This document shows positions 33,301 through 45,867 of a stretch of 64,000 bases of DNA, piece after piece. How positions within the stretch are numbered: the stretch's first letter is position 1; the number at the start of each line of letters is the position of its first letter. Made by a program: the position numbers and the translations under genes. Below the pieces are notes generated by a model. That model ran no database searches. It was not told the origin of the DNA and saw only the letters and a program-made list of their open reading frames with translations. Source of the DNA: Kalaharituber pfeilii (taxonomy: Eukaryota > Ascomycota > Pezizomycetes > Pezizales > Pezizaceae); the NCBI GenBank assembly GCA_015179045.1, contig WHUZ01000004.1, forward strand, positions 1-64,000. Reading direction: 5' to 3'.

Positions 33301-33875
33301 TTAGTTTACTAAATAACTAAGTAAGATATAGTATAACGAGATTTATAGTTAAGAACCTCATATTACTATGTCATGCTATTCAGAAAGCTGTTCTATGTAG
33401 CTGAGCGTCGACCGCGAATACTTTATTGTAAAATCTTCAAATTGATTGGTGGATAGGAATTCTCTTTTGGGATATGACCCGCGCCTGGCAGAATAGTGTG
33501 CAGAACCCCAGTCTGCGGCCTTGTACATGCAAGTACGATTCAATTAATGTAGTAGCACTACGGCTGGGGATTCTTAGCCCGCTGAACCCCCACACTTTGC
33601 TTTTTGTCTCATATTAAGTCAATGAATTAGTTCAATGATTTTCCAATGGCCGAACTGTTTCATTCTTAGAAACCCTGCACGAGGCTCCTATCACGCATAT
33701 AGCAGTAGTGCTCTCCTGAATAGCTAGATAAGGACTCTATATAAGTGCTCGATGGTTAGAAGGCAACGCTTCTTTTAAGTATTGGGAGATTTTCTCTTCA
33801 TACTCCGCATCATAATTGCATCCTCCGTCACTCCTCTAAAGACCCCTTCGGCCATTGTCGCGTTGTCCATAGCCA
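33301..33875 (+). promoter_or_regulatory. Upstream region of the decarboxylase-like gene, possible TATA
   Basis: After the AT block the composition returns to normal. TCTATATAA at 33736-33744 lies about 130 bp before the ATG. No other site can be supported. Confidence 0.4.
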
Positions 33876-36800
33876 ATGTCATATTATAAGCTTCCAAACG
33901 ATCCACGCAAGCCAATCAACGAGTCGGCCCACAGTAAGGTTGCGGCCTGGTTCCTAGGGCCTCGAGCAGAGAATTTCAAGTATCTGCATCACCTTTTTAC
34001 CGCAATTGCGGAACGTCAGGCACATGCCAGAAAAAATGTCTACCCGCATGACAAGGACTTCATCACGCAAGAGATCCAAGATTCCCAGACATTCCAGAAT
34101 GAAATGCGGAAAGTAGGAGATTATACTGAGCTGATCGCATGTCTGCTTTCGGATCATTCAGTGCCGTTTTGGTCTCCTCGATATAATGCCCACATGAACA
34201 TGGATACAAGTCTGCCCTCCATCATGGGCTGTAAGTGGTCCCCTTTCTCTCACAGATGTCCTTTCCTAGTTCTGCGTTATAGCTTGCAGTGACATGGAGC
34301 CCCAAGTTGGAATATATTCGAAAATCATTGCGGAAATGCTAACTTCGAACAGACTTGACAACAATGCTGTATAATCCGAATAACGTAGCTGCTGAAGCCA
34401 GTCCTTTGACAACTTATATTGAAACGACGGCGGGGCTTGAACTCTGTAAAATGCTTGGATATAATGTTGCGGAAACAGCAGACCAAAAGGAGACGGCTTG
34501 GGGTCATATTACCTGTGTAAGTCCAGAGTCGTTACGTTCCCTTCTGGCACTAACCTTGAATAGGATGGCAGTGTTGCAAACCTTGAATCTTTGTGGGCAG
34601 GTGAGTCTGCTGCTACCCTAAGGTTTCATTATTTACTAACGATGTATAGCTCGGAATTTGAAGTTTTACCCGCTCTCATTGAAGCTCGCGACCATCGAAG
34701 GCGGCCTTAAATTCCTCGTGGATGCACAAATGGAGCAACGAACACCGTTCAAAATCCATCTTTGTACTGGAGAATTGAAGCTTTTCCGCCTCTGCTCCGT
34801 TTGGGAACTCCTTAACCTCACTCCTCAAACCATACTAGACTTCCCATCTCAACTTTTCATACAATATGGAATCACAAAAACTTTCTTGGAAAGTGCACTT
34901 TCTCCATACTTGATTCAGACATTGGGTAAAGATTATTTGGAAAAGTACTTCCAGATTTCCAAGCCGGGAAAAATATTTGTCCCATCAACAAAACACTACT
35001 CATGGCCTAAGGGCGCAGGTAGGCACAATTTCCATATTGCTATGAACCCTATAGGCATACTTCCGACTTGATGGCTAACCTCATTACATAGCGATTGTGG
35101 GAATTGGTAGCCAAAACATTATCACTGTACCGGTTGATAATCGCGCCCGTATGGATGCTGAGCAGCTGGACAAAAAGCTGGCTGAATGCATTCTGCCGGA
35201 GAAGGAGAGTGAACGAACACCAGTATATACCGTGGTTGCCGTAATGGGGTCAACTGAACATGGCGCTGTTGACCCGCTCCGCAAAATCCTCGAAATTCGG
35301 GCAAAATACCAGAAGAAGGGTTTATCATTTGTCGTCCACTGTGATGCAGCATGGGGAGGATACTTTGCATCTATGATTCGAGATCGCCCATCTCGCCAGG
35401 ACTTGTGTCTCGATAGGTCGAACTTCCCGAGTATTGTCCCGAGTTTGTCTCTAAATTGTTACACCGAAGAACAGCTTAAAGGGTTTCCTGAAGCAGACAG
35501 TATTACTATTGACCCGCATAAGTGAGTTGATTTGCAGCATGGGTGTAAAGATTTCACCAAGCTAACAAATGTGAAGGTCTGGATATTGTTCTTATCCAGC
35601 TGGAGGACTCTGCTATCGTGACAACCGCATGCGGTACCTTGTTACTTGGACCAGTCCTATTGTTTTTCATGCTGGTGACGAGGATGGGAGTATCGGTGTT
35701 TATGGGGTTGAAGGAAGCAAACCTGGGGCTGCACCTGTTGGAGTCTGGTTATCTCATCAAGTCATTCCATTGAACTACACTGGTTATGGCACGCTTTTAG
35801 GTGAAGCTACTTTCAGCTGCACTAAGGTTTGTGGCTCGCTGGAATATGTTGTTTTGGACATTGAAGCTCATCATTCTTGCAGCTCTATTGCCATTGGGCT
35901 ACAATGACATCAGAGGCTGATAAGATCATCGTTGTGCCATTTAATATGCTGCCTACGGAGAGCGTCCCGAATCCTAATTCCGAAGAAATTGAGACACAGA
36001 AAGGCATATGCAACAGCATCCTCGGCTCCGAAAACGCGGACTTTGACCCAAACGCTTTGCTACAGCTGAGTCAAATTGGGAGTGACTTAATGATCAATGC
36101 ATTGGCCGTCAATTTTAAAATCGGTGGGAAGGTCAACCGTGATGTTGTAAGTAGCTGAAGTACTTTGCGCACTAGCCATGAAGGATATCTCTAAAATGTT
36201 GATTAGGTTGAGGCAAACTACTTCAACCATCGTATCTTCACCCGCCTCTCTGTCTCCAAACCGACAGATGTAGTTGGAGCCAAACCTCTGTTTATAACCT
36301 CGTCTTCCTGGCGAGCCGATGAATATGGGGCGTGCCTGGATAACTTCAAACGTCGACTGGGGCTGGAGGGGAAACAAGACTTATATGTATTAGTGAACGT
36401 GACAATGAGTCCCTGGCCTGCTGCAAACGACTTTCTGAAGAGGATTGCACACAAGTTTAAGAAGGTTGCGTTGGAGGAGTACAAAGTTAGTATAATCACT
36501 CCTATTATCCCAGGAGGACTGTAGGCTCACTGACGTTTTTCCAGGCCCTAGAGATAAGGAATACCATCAAACCCGATATCCACGGCTTCGTGATTCAGGG
36601 GGATACCAGAACGGTTCACCTAGTACATCTACCAATGTTCAACATGGCGAACCACCGATATCAAGCTATCCTCACTGGTGACTTACCAGAAGAAGTTTGG
36701 AAAAAATATATCGACTATAGAAAAAAGAACCCGGGCAAATTCTTTACTTTGGCAAATTGCGAACTGGATTTGCTTCCGACACTTATTAAGAAAGGGCATT

Positions 36801-37708
36801 TCCAGGCTAGGATCGATTTAGGAATACCAAACAATCCTAACGATAAACCACTTATTGATGCCTTCCAGCTTTCGAATGTGAAGTCGATTTTTATGAAGAA
36901 ACTCAATTCCAACTTCCTCGATGATGCTTATCCCGAGTTCATGCCATTCTATCTATATGGGATATCAAAGGAGGAGGCACATATCGAGCATATTCTGCGA
37001 GCTTCTCCCAACATACAGTTGAACAGTGAGTGTGTCACACTTCAGCTTCGAAAAGATTTGAGCCAGGAGCAACTTCGGAGTGGCGTTGTTGCACTGTTTA
37101 CCGAGATTCGGGAACGCTCGTTGCAACCATTGTGAGTATTAACTCCTCTGTTCCGGAGGGTTCTTTGAGTAATACCTAAGCTAATGAAAGCAATGCCAAT
37201 AAGACAATCAACAGACAAGCAGGTTACAGATCAAACTCAACCCAACTTCCGTTCTCAGGCCTTCAACTTTGTCCCTGGCGAAAGGTTCCGGGTAAACATC
37301 TATAAGGACTGGAATGACTCTCAAGACCCAAATGCACAACCGATATCGGAAGGCACACTAACGCTGGGGTCTCGTGTATATGTGGATTTTGCTATGATCA
37401 ATGAGGACCCAGCACCACCACCAAAGGACGATACAAACGAAGCCGAAGAAACGCCAGATACAAACGAAGCCGAAGAAACGCCAGACCCTCTAGGTCGTTT
37501 GGAGCTCGCCAGGAGGTCATCCGCTCGTGCGGGATTGTATCCACGTGTTCCGGTGCCAACAACTTCATGCCCGTCTCCGGAGAGTGTGGAACACTATATG
37601 GGGCAGGTGGCAGCTCAGTGGGGAGACTGGTTGAAGCAGGTTCGTGGGGATATAGCAGAAGGGAGAAGAAAGACACTTATTTCTCCTGAGGAATTGAGAA
37701 AGATTTGA
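33876..37708 (+). CDS. Group II PLP-dependent decarboxylase-like protein (1079 aa)
   Basis: Ten exons join in frame: 33876-34230, 34353-34516, 34564-34600, 34650-35018, 35092-35521, 35577-35826, 35883-36146, 36207-36485, 36545-37131 and 37204-37708. The nine introns are 47-122 nt, all GT-AG, several with CTAAC-like branch sites. Visible motifs: PFWSPRYNAHMNMDTSLPSI near residue 100, FVVHCDAAWGGY with the presumed cofactor-binding Asp393, and SITIDPHK with presumed Schiff-base Lys452 followed by SGY.SYPAGGLCYRD. These fit the glutamate/aromatic amino-acid decarboxylase fold. The Asp-Lys spacing (59) is longer than the ~32 usual in GAD/DDC because of an insert. The protein has about 450 extra C-terminal residues, including a repeated DTNEAEETP (two copies). 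The substrate cannot be told. Start: first ATG, MSYYKLPNDPRKPINES. No disabling lesion is seen. Confidence 0.9.
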
Positions 37709-38257
37709 GCAAGGATACTGCATTTTCAAGTTCATAGGTGTTTAGCACGCTGCCAGGTGGTGGAACTATATCTTTTCGGTTCACACAAGGTGTTTGACAG
37801 GGTTTGGCATAGTGTGTAGTGATTTGAGGTTTTGATTTTCCTGATTGTTTATGTATGTAAGTTTTGTATGTTGTCGATATGGGATTGAAGGTACAAAATG
37901 ACAAGTGGGGAAGAAAACTGCTTCGCAGGCTTGTTAGGGTGACGTAGCGGAAGGATACGTAATAAAAGTCCTTGTATGCTTTTTGTGATTCTGATTCCTA
38001 TTTCTTCCGCATTTTTTTCAGTTTAATTCATTTTTTGTTAGCATGTGTACTAAGAGAGGCTTAAAGAAGATGATTACTATTTCTATATTTTGTTAGCGTC
38101 ACTAGCATCCGAATACAGATCCTATTCTGTTGATATTTCTACTTATCTGAGTTCTTGTTGATAGTATAATGAAAGATCGTTTTTGTTCTATTAGGCAGGC
38201 AGTTCGGTACTATGATGGTCTATCATACTAGGTCACATGTAGATGCATTTTGAATTA
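37709..38257. other. 3' flank of the decarboxylase-like gene
   Basis: T-rich sequence without an open frame of note. AATAAAAG near 37960 could serve as a polyadenylation signal. Nothing else is supported. Confidence 0.4.
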
Positions 38258-38303
38258 CCATAGCCCCAAAGGCAGCAGAAGAATGATGTAATGAAAAAAA
38301 TAA
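38258..38303 (+). mobile_element. Degenerate type B tail
   Basis: CCATAGCCCCAAAGGCAGC followed by GAATGATGTAATGAAAAAA resembles the B tail but the outer stem is lost. No TSD was found. Confidence 0.5.
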
Positions 38304-38604
38304 AGATATATTGTAACTGGAGAAAGTATATAATTATAATTAATGTGTGCGCAAACGGGTGGGTCGGGGCAGGTTTTGCTCCGCTACAACCCACCCGCAA
38401 CCCCACCCACAACCCGACCCTCCACGTCGGCCTCTTTGGCCAACCCGCCCGCGGGCCCTGCCTTGGCGCCAAGCCACAAATGTTGGCCACATAAAATGCA
38501 GTCACGGCGACCATATATGGCGAGCATATTAGGGCTGCTAATACAGCCATTGCGGCGGGCATATACGGCTGCTTATACTTCCATTCCGGAGCACATATGT
38601 GGCT

Positions 38605-38606
<2 letters not shown>

Positions 38607-38635
<29 letters not shown>

Positions 38636-39960
38636 GTAACGTAACCCCGCATACAGGCTACCAGGTTATGGCAGGGGCCCATATACCTGGGCCAGGTTTG
38701 AGACAACTAACTACGGAATCTACATACACACCTTGAGCACCCAGTGCCCTCCGTCCCCCGGTCCCCGGCTACCCCAGATCGAGGCAGGCAAACCAGTACT
38801 CGACCGGATCGCCTTCCACGCCTTCTTGCTTCCAGCCTTTCTCCTCTAGGTCCTCCCAGGACTGCCAGGTGACATGCGCTCCATCTTTGTTCTTCCTCTG
38901 GGGCCGCTCCAGTTCGGTGCATCTGAACACCACATGCTCAGCACTCCATTCCTCACCACATGTGCATTGTACCTCCTCGCCACTGACCATCCTCCTCCAC
39001 ATAGCTCCGCCTTTTCCAGTCCGCAGCCATGTGTAATTTGTGAGTACTCTCCTGCCCCACTTTACGAATTTGTCCTTCCCAAACCCTGCATGCTCCCTCT
39101 CCTCTTTTCTTTTTCGAACTAACTCTTGACGCAGCCCACCCTCAGTGGTCTGCCCATCATATCTCATGCACTTGGCCCCCTCTTTGGCCAACTCATCTTC
39201 CTTCTCATTGCTTTCTATCCCCACGTGAGCCTTGACCCAGCCAGCTTCACTGCATCCGCCTTCCTTAGCCTCCGCCGCCTCTCTGCAATCAGCTCTATCA
39301 CCCGCGCTAGGTCTGCGGTTCTTGCCTTGCCAGTTTTTCCTGCTTTCTGGACTGCCCTGATAGCTGCCTGAGAGTCTGCGAGTAGTAGTACTTTTGTACT
39401 GCCATCAACTGCTTCAAGGGCACCCCTCATTCCTGAGACCTCACCGTTCCACACAGTTGCTTTTGTGCCTACCACCGGGACCCTTCTGACTCACCTGCTA
39501 CCACCTGCCTCCAGCACCATCCGCAACCAACACCGCCTTCCTCACTGCGGCTGCCATCTGTAAAAATAGCCACAGAGTCACCCTTAGCCTCATTGATGGC
39601 CTTTTCCCATTTGGCTGGGGCGTCTCCCTTGCACAGCTTGAGGTCAATGCCTGTCTGCGGTAGGTGTACATCTCGCCCCCAGGACACTCTCTCCTCCTCA
39701 TTGACCTCGAGAGTGCTGGCAATCTTTCCAGCTATTGACTCAAACCCATCATTTTTGTCTGTAGCATAACCCAAGCTAAAGTCTCTCCAGTCCCTCCCCC
39801 TCTCACCCTCTCTGTCTGGGTCTGGGCTACCATTCCAGTGAAGCTTTCCGGCCACAGATATACGACGAGTAACACCTAGCGGCTGTAGCGGCCGACCCAG
39901 TAAGCGGCCGGCCTGGCGAGCGGCCCAGCAAATGGCCCCACCGAGTGGCCGGACCTCACT
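38607..39960 (-). mobile_element. Tad-like LINE 3' part (RNase H, zinc knuckle), A-like tail
   Basis: On the minus strand three frames in turn encode the ORF2 C-terminus. They are VAIFTDGSRSEEGGVGCGW (RNase H start, ~39580-39520), VLLLADSQAAIRAVQKAGK (~39390-39335), GIESNEKEDELAKEGAKC (~39222) and the knuckle CTCGEEWSAEHVVFRC (C-x-C-x7-H-x4-C, ~38980-38930), with a stop near 38769. The tail reads CCTGCCATAACCTGGTAGCC, TGTATGCGGGGTTACGTTAC and poly(A), a type A variant. RT and upstream parts are missing. Confidence 0.88.
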
Positions 39961-40353
39961 TTGCAACAGTGTCCTAAGGGGGCGCCTTAGGCATGCTGTG
40001 ATATTGCCGGATTGAGATAATGGACCACTCTGAATATATTGGGCATATCGGGTGTTTTAAGCATATTGAGCGCACTCATGAGATATTGGGCATTTGAGCA
40101 TATCAAGTATATTGAGTACACACATCGTATATAGAGTGCATACATGCGGGGTTGAGCACATTCGACATGTTGGGCACATTGGGCACATTGGGCATATTGG
40201 GCATATTCAGCATGTTAAGCGCGCACTTCTCACTAGTATATTGAGTCTAATAAGTAAAATTGGTGTGTCTGGGCACGAGAACAATACTGTGTACTATGCA
40301 GAATATCTCATGCATGTCCATATACGCACTCAACATGCTGATGTACCCATCTC
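39961..40353. repeat. 10-bp minisatellite at ~40160-40212 in otherwise empty DNA
   Basis: CACATTGGGC-type 10-bp units (TTGGGCACA, TTGGGCATA) recur five to six times, with looser 'catattgag' copies on either side (40020-40130). No gene is seen. Confidence 0.65.
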
Positions 40354-40386
40354 TAGTGAGCGGCACGAGCTAGCTCGAGCCGAGCT
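40354..40386. mobile_element. Partial copy of the hAT-type MITE
   Basis: TAGTGAGCGGCACGAGCTAG and CTCGAGCCGAGCT match the first 33 bp of the MITE at 30845. The remainder is absent and satellite DNA begins at once. Confidence 0.75.
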
Positions 40387-40600
40387 GACAGGTATGGCAG
40401 GTTCCACTCGACGGCACGAGACATGGCCAAATGCGCTACATTTACAGGTATAGTAGTTCCCACTCGGCGGTGCGGGTTGGGGCAGAATGAGCTGAATTGG
40501 GCAGGTATGGCAGGCCCCTCTCGACGGCACGAGATCTGGCAGAATAAGCTCAATCTGACATCTACAGCAGGCTCCACTAGACGGCGTGATTTTGATGGCA
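40387..40600. repeat. ~60-bp satellite array, copy 1
   Basis: Three to four diverged units carry GACAGGTATGGCAGG, a CCACTCGACGGCACGAGA-like centre and GGCAGAATGAGCTGAA. The same family forms the array at 63590-64000. Confidence 0.8.
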
Positions 40601-41210
40601 AGCTATAGTGAGGTATCTGGAGGCCATTTGGTGACCGGGTGGGCGCAGTGGGCATAGACGTGCACCAGAAAGTCATTTTTGTAGATGTTTTTAGTCATTG
40701 TCTTTATTTAATAAATTTATAAGCTGCACATTGCATATTGGTATTCGAAAGTACACAGGAGGCAAAATAAGCGCAAGCGCGCAATAAGCGAATGTATTGT
40801 ATTATGGACACGAGCTACAATATCTAATACATCATGAGTGAATACCACAATGCCCAATGCATCATGGACGAGCACCTTGTTGTAGCTACGTTCAGGATGC
40901 TCATGGTCGGCGTGCTAACACCTGAAACGTTCAAGGTAACTGAAATTACGTCCGCGAAAGGTTATGTGCGCCCACAATGCAAGCTGAAAGAGGCTGTGCG
41001 CCTCATGCGCCTAGTGCACCGGGCGCAATCGGGCGGAAAAAACTTTTTCTGCTGATGCAGCTCCCAATTAGTATCCAACAATCATAACTAATATATTTAT
41101 CTCAGCGGTGTTAAGGAGAAAGTACTACATGTTGGATTCGTCTAACACCAAACTAAACAGTCTAAATAAACGAAAACGAGCTGGAATGGTGGCTAGGCAT
41201 TCTTTCAAGG
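40601..41210. other. No gene recognised
   Basis: Two small plus-strand frames (40834-41055 and the start of 41108-41395) show no motif. The second leads into the LTR candidate. Confidence 0.35.
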
Positions 41211-41640
41211 TGTTAGAAACCATGAGCCGAACACACGCGAAACAGTCCGAGCGAAACAGTCCGAGCGAAACAGTCCGAGTGTGTAAAACATCCGAACATC
41301 CGCAATGGCCTAAGCACTCCGAACATCCGCAATGGCCTAAGCACTCCGAACATCCGCGATGGCCCAAACACTCCGGACTGAGTATTCCATATTAGGCAGT
41401 CCAAATACTTAGCTGTTCTGTTCACTGGTTTTGTATGCAACTTCGTGTTATAGAGTTTTTGTATATATATGGGCTCTGGAAGCCCCGTTCTTGATTGATC
41501 ATTAGAATCGAATACACACATCTCTGAGCCTATTCCTCTACTCCTTTTCACACAAGGTATATTGTGCCACTTCGTTGTCGCTGCATTACGAGGGTAATCC
41601 CTTCAGGCCGAATCTAATCTACTGTACTCCAGCTCCAACA
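41211..41640 (+). mobile_element. Candidate LTR (~430 bp) with internal minisatellites
   Basis: It begins TGTTAGAAACCATGAGCC and ends CTCCAGCTCCAACA (TGTT...AACA). It holds a TATA-like TATATATGGGC near 41463. Inside are a 16-bp repeat (GCGAAACAGTCCGA, three copies near 41238-41280) and a 27-bp repeat (CGAACATCCGCAATGGCCTA + AGCACTC, three copies near 41293-41375). The flanking 5-mers CAAGG and ACTCC do not match, so a solo LTR with TSD is not shown. Confidence 0.45.
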
Positions 41641-43717
41641 ACTCCACCATTGAAATAGCCGGATAGATCGGAAACTAGATTGATGGTAGCTCCTGAGCCG
41701 CGTGCCGCTATGATAAGTACGGTGTATAGGTTGTGCAGGTTGTTTGTCGGTTGTTGGGAGAAATCAGGGTGTGGAGATCTTCCTTTTCATACCATGGGTA
41801 TTGATTGTTGAGCACTCTAGGTCAAGACCTGTTACATTCCACCTTACGAGGATCCCAAGATTTCTTCCTTGTATCGCTGAACGCACCCAAATGATGCTGA
41901 ATGATCATGCGTAGAGGTCGGTGCTACTTACGTGATAAAAAAAAAAAAAAAAAAAAACACGATAAATATTTCTTATCCACCTCAAACATCATGTGTTTCC
42001 GCCCAATCACTCCATCAACGGAATCCAGTTGTGCAACTCGGTCTTCTAGAATGCCTATTGCCGCGAGGCAAAGCTTGATGATGCATAATGTGCAGCTTGC
42101 ATACTGACGGTGCGCTTAGGGCAGTGAATCATGATGGTCAATTGAAGACACTCTTATTATTCCCAATGTGTGGTGTTGCTTTGTGAGAAAGATTCATTGC
42201 TTGAATATGTGAACATTATCCGGTTGTCTGGAAGCTACAAATAGCATCAAACTATGTTTTGCGATAAAAATACCCAGAATGCCAGCAACCTATTCTACAA
42301 GCAACTCCTCAACAGGAAGTCTGGTTTATTGATACTGAGAGCAGAGTCGCTTCAGTTCGTTTTGCAAATTCTTTTCCCGCGCTTTGCTGAGGCTCTTTAA
42401 TGGATACGTGGATGACTGACTCTCCGCACCTGCAGCTGCCCACTGGTGCCGAGATACCCGAAGCCAATGACAGCTGAATGGCATCAGCCCACACCCAGTG
42501 AATGCGAAAAGGAAGAAAAAAGCAAACCATTGAATTAGCATGCTATGTAGTCCAACTATCTATTATAAGCTAATGTTGGATGACGGCATCCCTGTGTGAT
42601 TGGTTGGATGAAGGTAACGTCTGTGGGGCAGGTCTTTTTCTCGATTTTTGTAGTTGCATGGAGAACTGAGGATCGAAAGCATAGTCGTCCGTGACTGCAT
42701 TATGGGGCGACTTGTCTCCCACTGAAAGCGATTTGCCCAATGGTTGCCCAATTCTAACTGCTTTAAGCATCTGGATGTGGGATTGATTTGTCACTCAATT
42801 TAATTATAGGTGTTTCACTTTGGCTCCATGGCCCTTTTTTTCTTTCAGCGGAAAAAACAAGCCTTGCCCAGCAAAACCAGGCGTGTTAGGCTTGCAGATC
42901 GGTGTGTTGTTTTTGGATTGCTAAGAGATTTGATACAGCATCTATCGCATGGCGCTAAGTGTAGATCAGGAAAGCGCGATCATTTGGAAGCTTCCACGAT
43001 TAAAGCACTTGGCCATGGGAGCTTCCTAACAGGCTGTAAATTTGCAGTAGGAAATGCTTGTCTGTCATGCTAATGGAATACCTGCATTAGGAGACTTCGC
43101 GGCAATAGCGCCTTGCGCGCCTCGTGAAGAGTGCACGACGGGCTGCAGCAGTACCAAAAAGGCTGGATTGTTATGTTAAACCAGGCGCAATACGTATGGC
43201 TCGTCAATATTCACCTTAGTACGGAGTCAGGTATGAACCTAAAAGTGGGCAGGCTCTTGCATACACACAATTCAATATATGCATGGCAACGGCACACCAA
43301 CACGCTATAACGGGACCCCGATAACCAAAAAAAAAAAAAATTCGTAGGATTCTAACACTACCTCACGCCGCTGTGGCAAGGCTATCAAGCTTCACTGTTT
43401 GCACGAACATACCCCTTTCTGCAAGAGTCAAGAAGCAAAAAACAGGTAACAAGCCGGAGGAATAAAACATTACATTTTGCCTGATATACTTCTTCCGGGG
43501 GTTGTGCAGCTTGCAAGCAGGGCTCTGGGGTTACATACAAAGAACACACTAACGCCTCATCAAGTGGTGGGCTTCCTAGTATTCCTCCTCCCATTTTGCG
43601 ACTTAGTTCCAAATCACGCAAACAGCACCCGGGGAAGCGAAGAAACTTTTGCGGGGCACGATGTTGTATAGAATCTGAATTAACCGCTTTCCGCATCTAC
43701 GGTTGAAGTTGGTAACT

Positions 43718-43720
<3 letters not shown>
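41641..43720. other. About 2 kb without a supported gene
   Basis: Two minus-strand frames look mildly protein-like. One at 42541-42326 starts ATG with a hydrophobic segment (LIQWFAFFFLFAFTGCGLMP). The other spans 42794-42570. I see no splice model joining them and recognise no family. A TTACGTGATA + A19 remnant at 41930-41957 may be the last bases of a type A tail. Confidence 0.35.
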
Positions 43721-43751
<31 letters not shown>

Positions 43752-44185
43752 TCATTACTCGCGTGCCGCCCTATGGGCTATGGCGAGGTGTAGTTACATC
43801 GAACCAAAGTACGAGTACGAAAAAATAGACGTAAATGAGGAGGTAATAGAAACAAGGCTTATAAGTGTCCATCACACGTCCGTTCCCGGGGACTAACCCC
43901 TTGCCCATTCCAAGATTTCCGTCACTCCTCCGAGGTCCCCTCCTTCGTCTTGGTTATTGAAGGGTCTGCACAATCCGTCCTCACCCCTTGGGCATCACTG
44001 CTTCCAGACTCTGCAGTTGGTGACTGAGATATGACAATACTACTCCTGCTGCTGCCAATGGACTAGGGACACTACATAGCTTCTATCTGGCCTGATGTGG
44101 CATGTTCTAAAACACTGGCACCTCTCAATCGAGTCCTCCGCTTTCCATTGCATTCCAGCTCCCGGTGGAACCCTGGGCAATCTTT
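43721..44185 (-). mobile_element. LINE 3' fragment, tail type B
   Basis: A B tail (CTCGCCATAGCCCATAGGGC, GGCACGCGAGTAATGATAT) with a ~28-bp poly(A) lies at 43721-43787 on the minus strand. Upstream the minus-strand translation includes GMQWKAEDSIERCQCFRTCH, which resembles a damaged ORF1 CCHC knuckle. It could therefore be another ORF1-only element, but this is not certain. The 5' limit is near the start of the tandem duplication. Confidence 0.6.
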
Positions 44186-44189
44186 TAAC

Positions 44190-44252
44190 TTTTCTTTTCT
44201 GTTCTTTTTTAGTCAGATAACCCCGCATACAAAGACTAGGAGCCAATGACAA
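44190..44252 (-). mobile_element. Tail-only insertion, type A, shared by both duplicated units
   Basis: On the minus strand: TTGGCTCCTAGTCTTTGTAT, GCGGGGTTATCTGACTAAAA and an A-rich run. The orthologous tail is in unit 2 at ~47533-47602. This insertion predates the duplication. Confidence 0.75.
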
Positions 44253-45584
44253 GGATCGCTTTTTCTTCTGCCACTTGGCATTTCACATCCCTGTGTGAGG
44301 TTTACTTGCTTTTTTGCATGTTTGCCAGTGTGCTAACAGGGTATGCTGAATGGCATAGTGCAGTATGCAACACTGACAATTTCCTTTTGAAACAACTGAC
44401 TCAATATTATAATATTGTCTTCTAATGTAGATCCTGTGCAATATCAAAATGCTAACAAAGAGCTTAGCAGTGTAGGAGATGTAAGATTACAGATAGTTTG
44501 CGTTACTGAGTTTCAATGGACTGGGGCGGTGGGAGCTGGCGGAATGAGCGTATGACTACTCATGTAAAAGTGCGCGTACGAAAGAAAGGAAGTCTATTAT
44601 ATGAGCTACAGTACAGAATACCACATATATACCCATGTTCCTTACGTGCCATTCTCATCACCACGTACTCTCGGTTCCAAACTTGAGCTTTGCATGTACC
44701 TCCTCATTCCTATCTGGCGCCTTCCCTGCAGAAGGAGTCATTACTTTTCGTGCAGCGTTGTGTGTTCAGAATGAAACCTTGTTAGTTGATTCTGTTTTCT
44801 TGCCTGAACAAATTATCCAATAATGGATGAATCAAACATGAGATTGAATACCAGTAGGGGATTGCCGCTGCAGCCATTGAACAGGGATTTATATCGTTTT
44901 TCAGGCCCAAAGTGCGGCTGAGGATCCAAGAAATGTTCTTTTAGGCTGCAGGCCATAGATTAAAGTGCCTGTAATATACTACCATGATTCTGTGCACTCT
45001 ACAATTGCCTTGGCAGTTGCATGTAATTGGACATCTCGAGCCTCTTGGCGTCCGATAATGGGCAGTAACTTTCGTTTCAATATCCCTTCCCCACCTTGCA
45101 GCTGCAAAAAGAAAGGAAGATAGCTAAATGGATAATGCGCAACATATTGTAAACAGTGACCCATAACATTAATACCTTCCAAATGCCCAGCAATGCTAAT
45201 ATTTCAGCATCCGGTATGCTTGAAAGTTAAAGACTACCATGGGTCATCGCCCATAACACCTGGGCCAAGATTAGAATACAACCTATCACCAAGTTGGAAA
45301 ATTGCGAGTACATTTAGGTTTGGCTACAAATTATGTCCAATTGCAAAACGACAGCTCATTTCCAGATGGTTGCAAGATTATATGCACTTGTCTAGTGAGG
45401 CACGTGGCCTGTTTATTGATTTCTTTCTTTCAATTGTGAAGGGAAAACATCACATAACCACGCCTGCAGCTGTTCGCCTTGGCAAGGCGGCTGAGAATGG
45501 GAAAGGAAGAGATTGGGTTTGGCCTATAGAACTGTACAAGACGAAGTGGCTTGGTGGGCACCTTGGAGGGCTTGAAGGCGATAT

Positions 45585-45633
45585 TTGATTTTTTATATCA
45601 CATGACCCCGCATGCAGCTACTCGCGAAGGCAT
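45585..45633 (-). mobile_element. Tail-only retroinsertion, type A
   Basis: On the minus strand: ATGCCTTCGCGAGTAGCTGC, ATGCGGGGTCATGTGATATA and a short A run. TSD: GGCTTGAAGGCGATAT (45569-45584) and GGCTTGAAGGCGACAT (45634-45649), one C/T mismatch. Confidence 0.92.
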
Positions 45634-45649
45634 GGCTTGAAGGCGACAT

Positions 45650-45867
45650 AGGATTCCCTCAGTAGGTGAAGAGGACCCACTGGCTGATCTTGTGAGGTGG
45701 ATAGAGAGACAAAGGGCCCAGAGCCTCTGAGCCAACAGTATGAATTAGGTTATATTTTCTTTGATGTTAATGTTCCCTTTGTTTTTCTTTAATCTCTTGT
45801 TTATTTATACTAGCCATAGCCTGTAGGGCGTGGCATACGAAGTAATGACCCTAAAAAAACCAAAATT
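45650..45867 (+). mobile_element. LINE 3' fragment, tail type B
   Basis: The last ORF2 codons (EEDPLADLVRWIERQRAQSL, stop) are followed by a T-rich UTR, a damaged B tail (CTAGCCATAGCCTGTAGGGC, GTGGCATACGAAGTAATGA) and A-rich sequence. The 5' limit is unclear because the preceding tail-only insert interrupts the area. Confidence 0.65.

Noticed and set aside
38343..38636. Plus-strand 97-codon frame rich in Pro and Thr
   Set aside because: It is composition-driven and ends in the poly(T) of a LINE tail; no motif.
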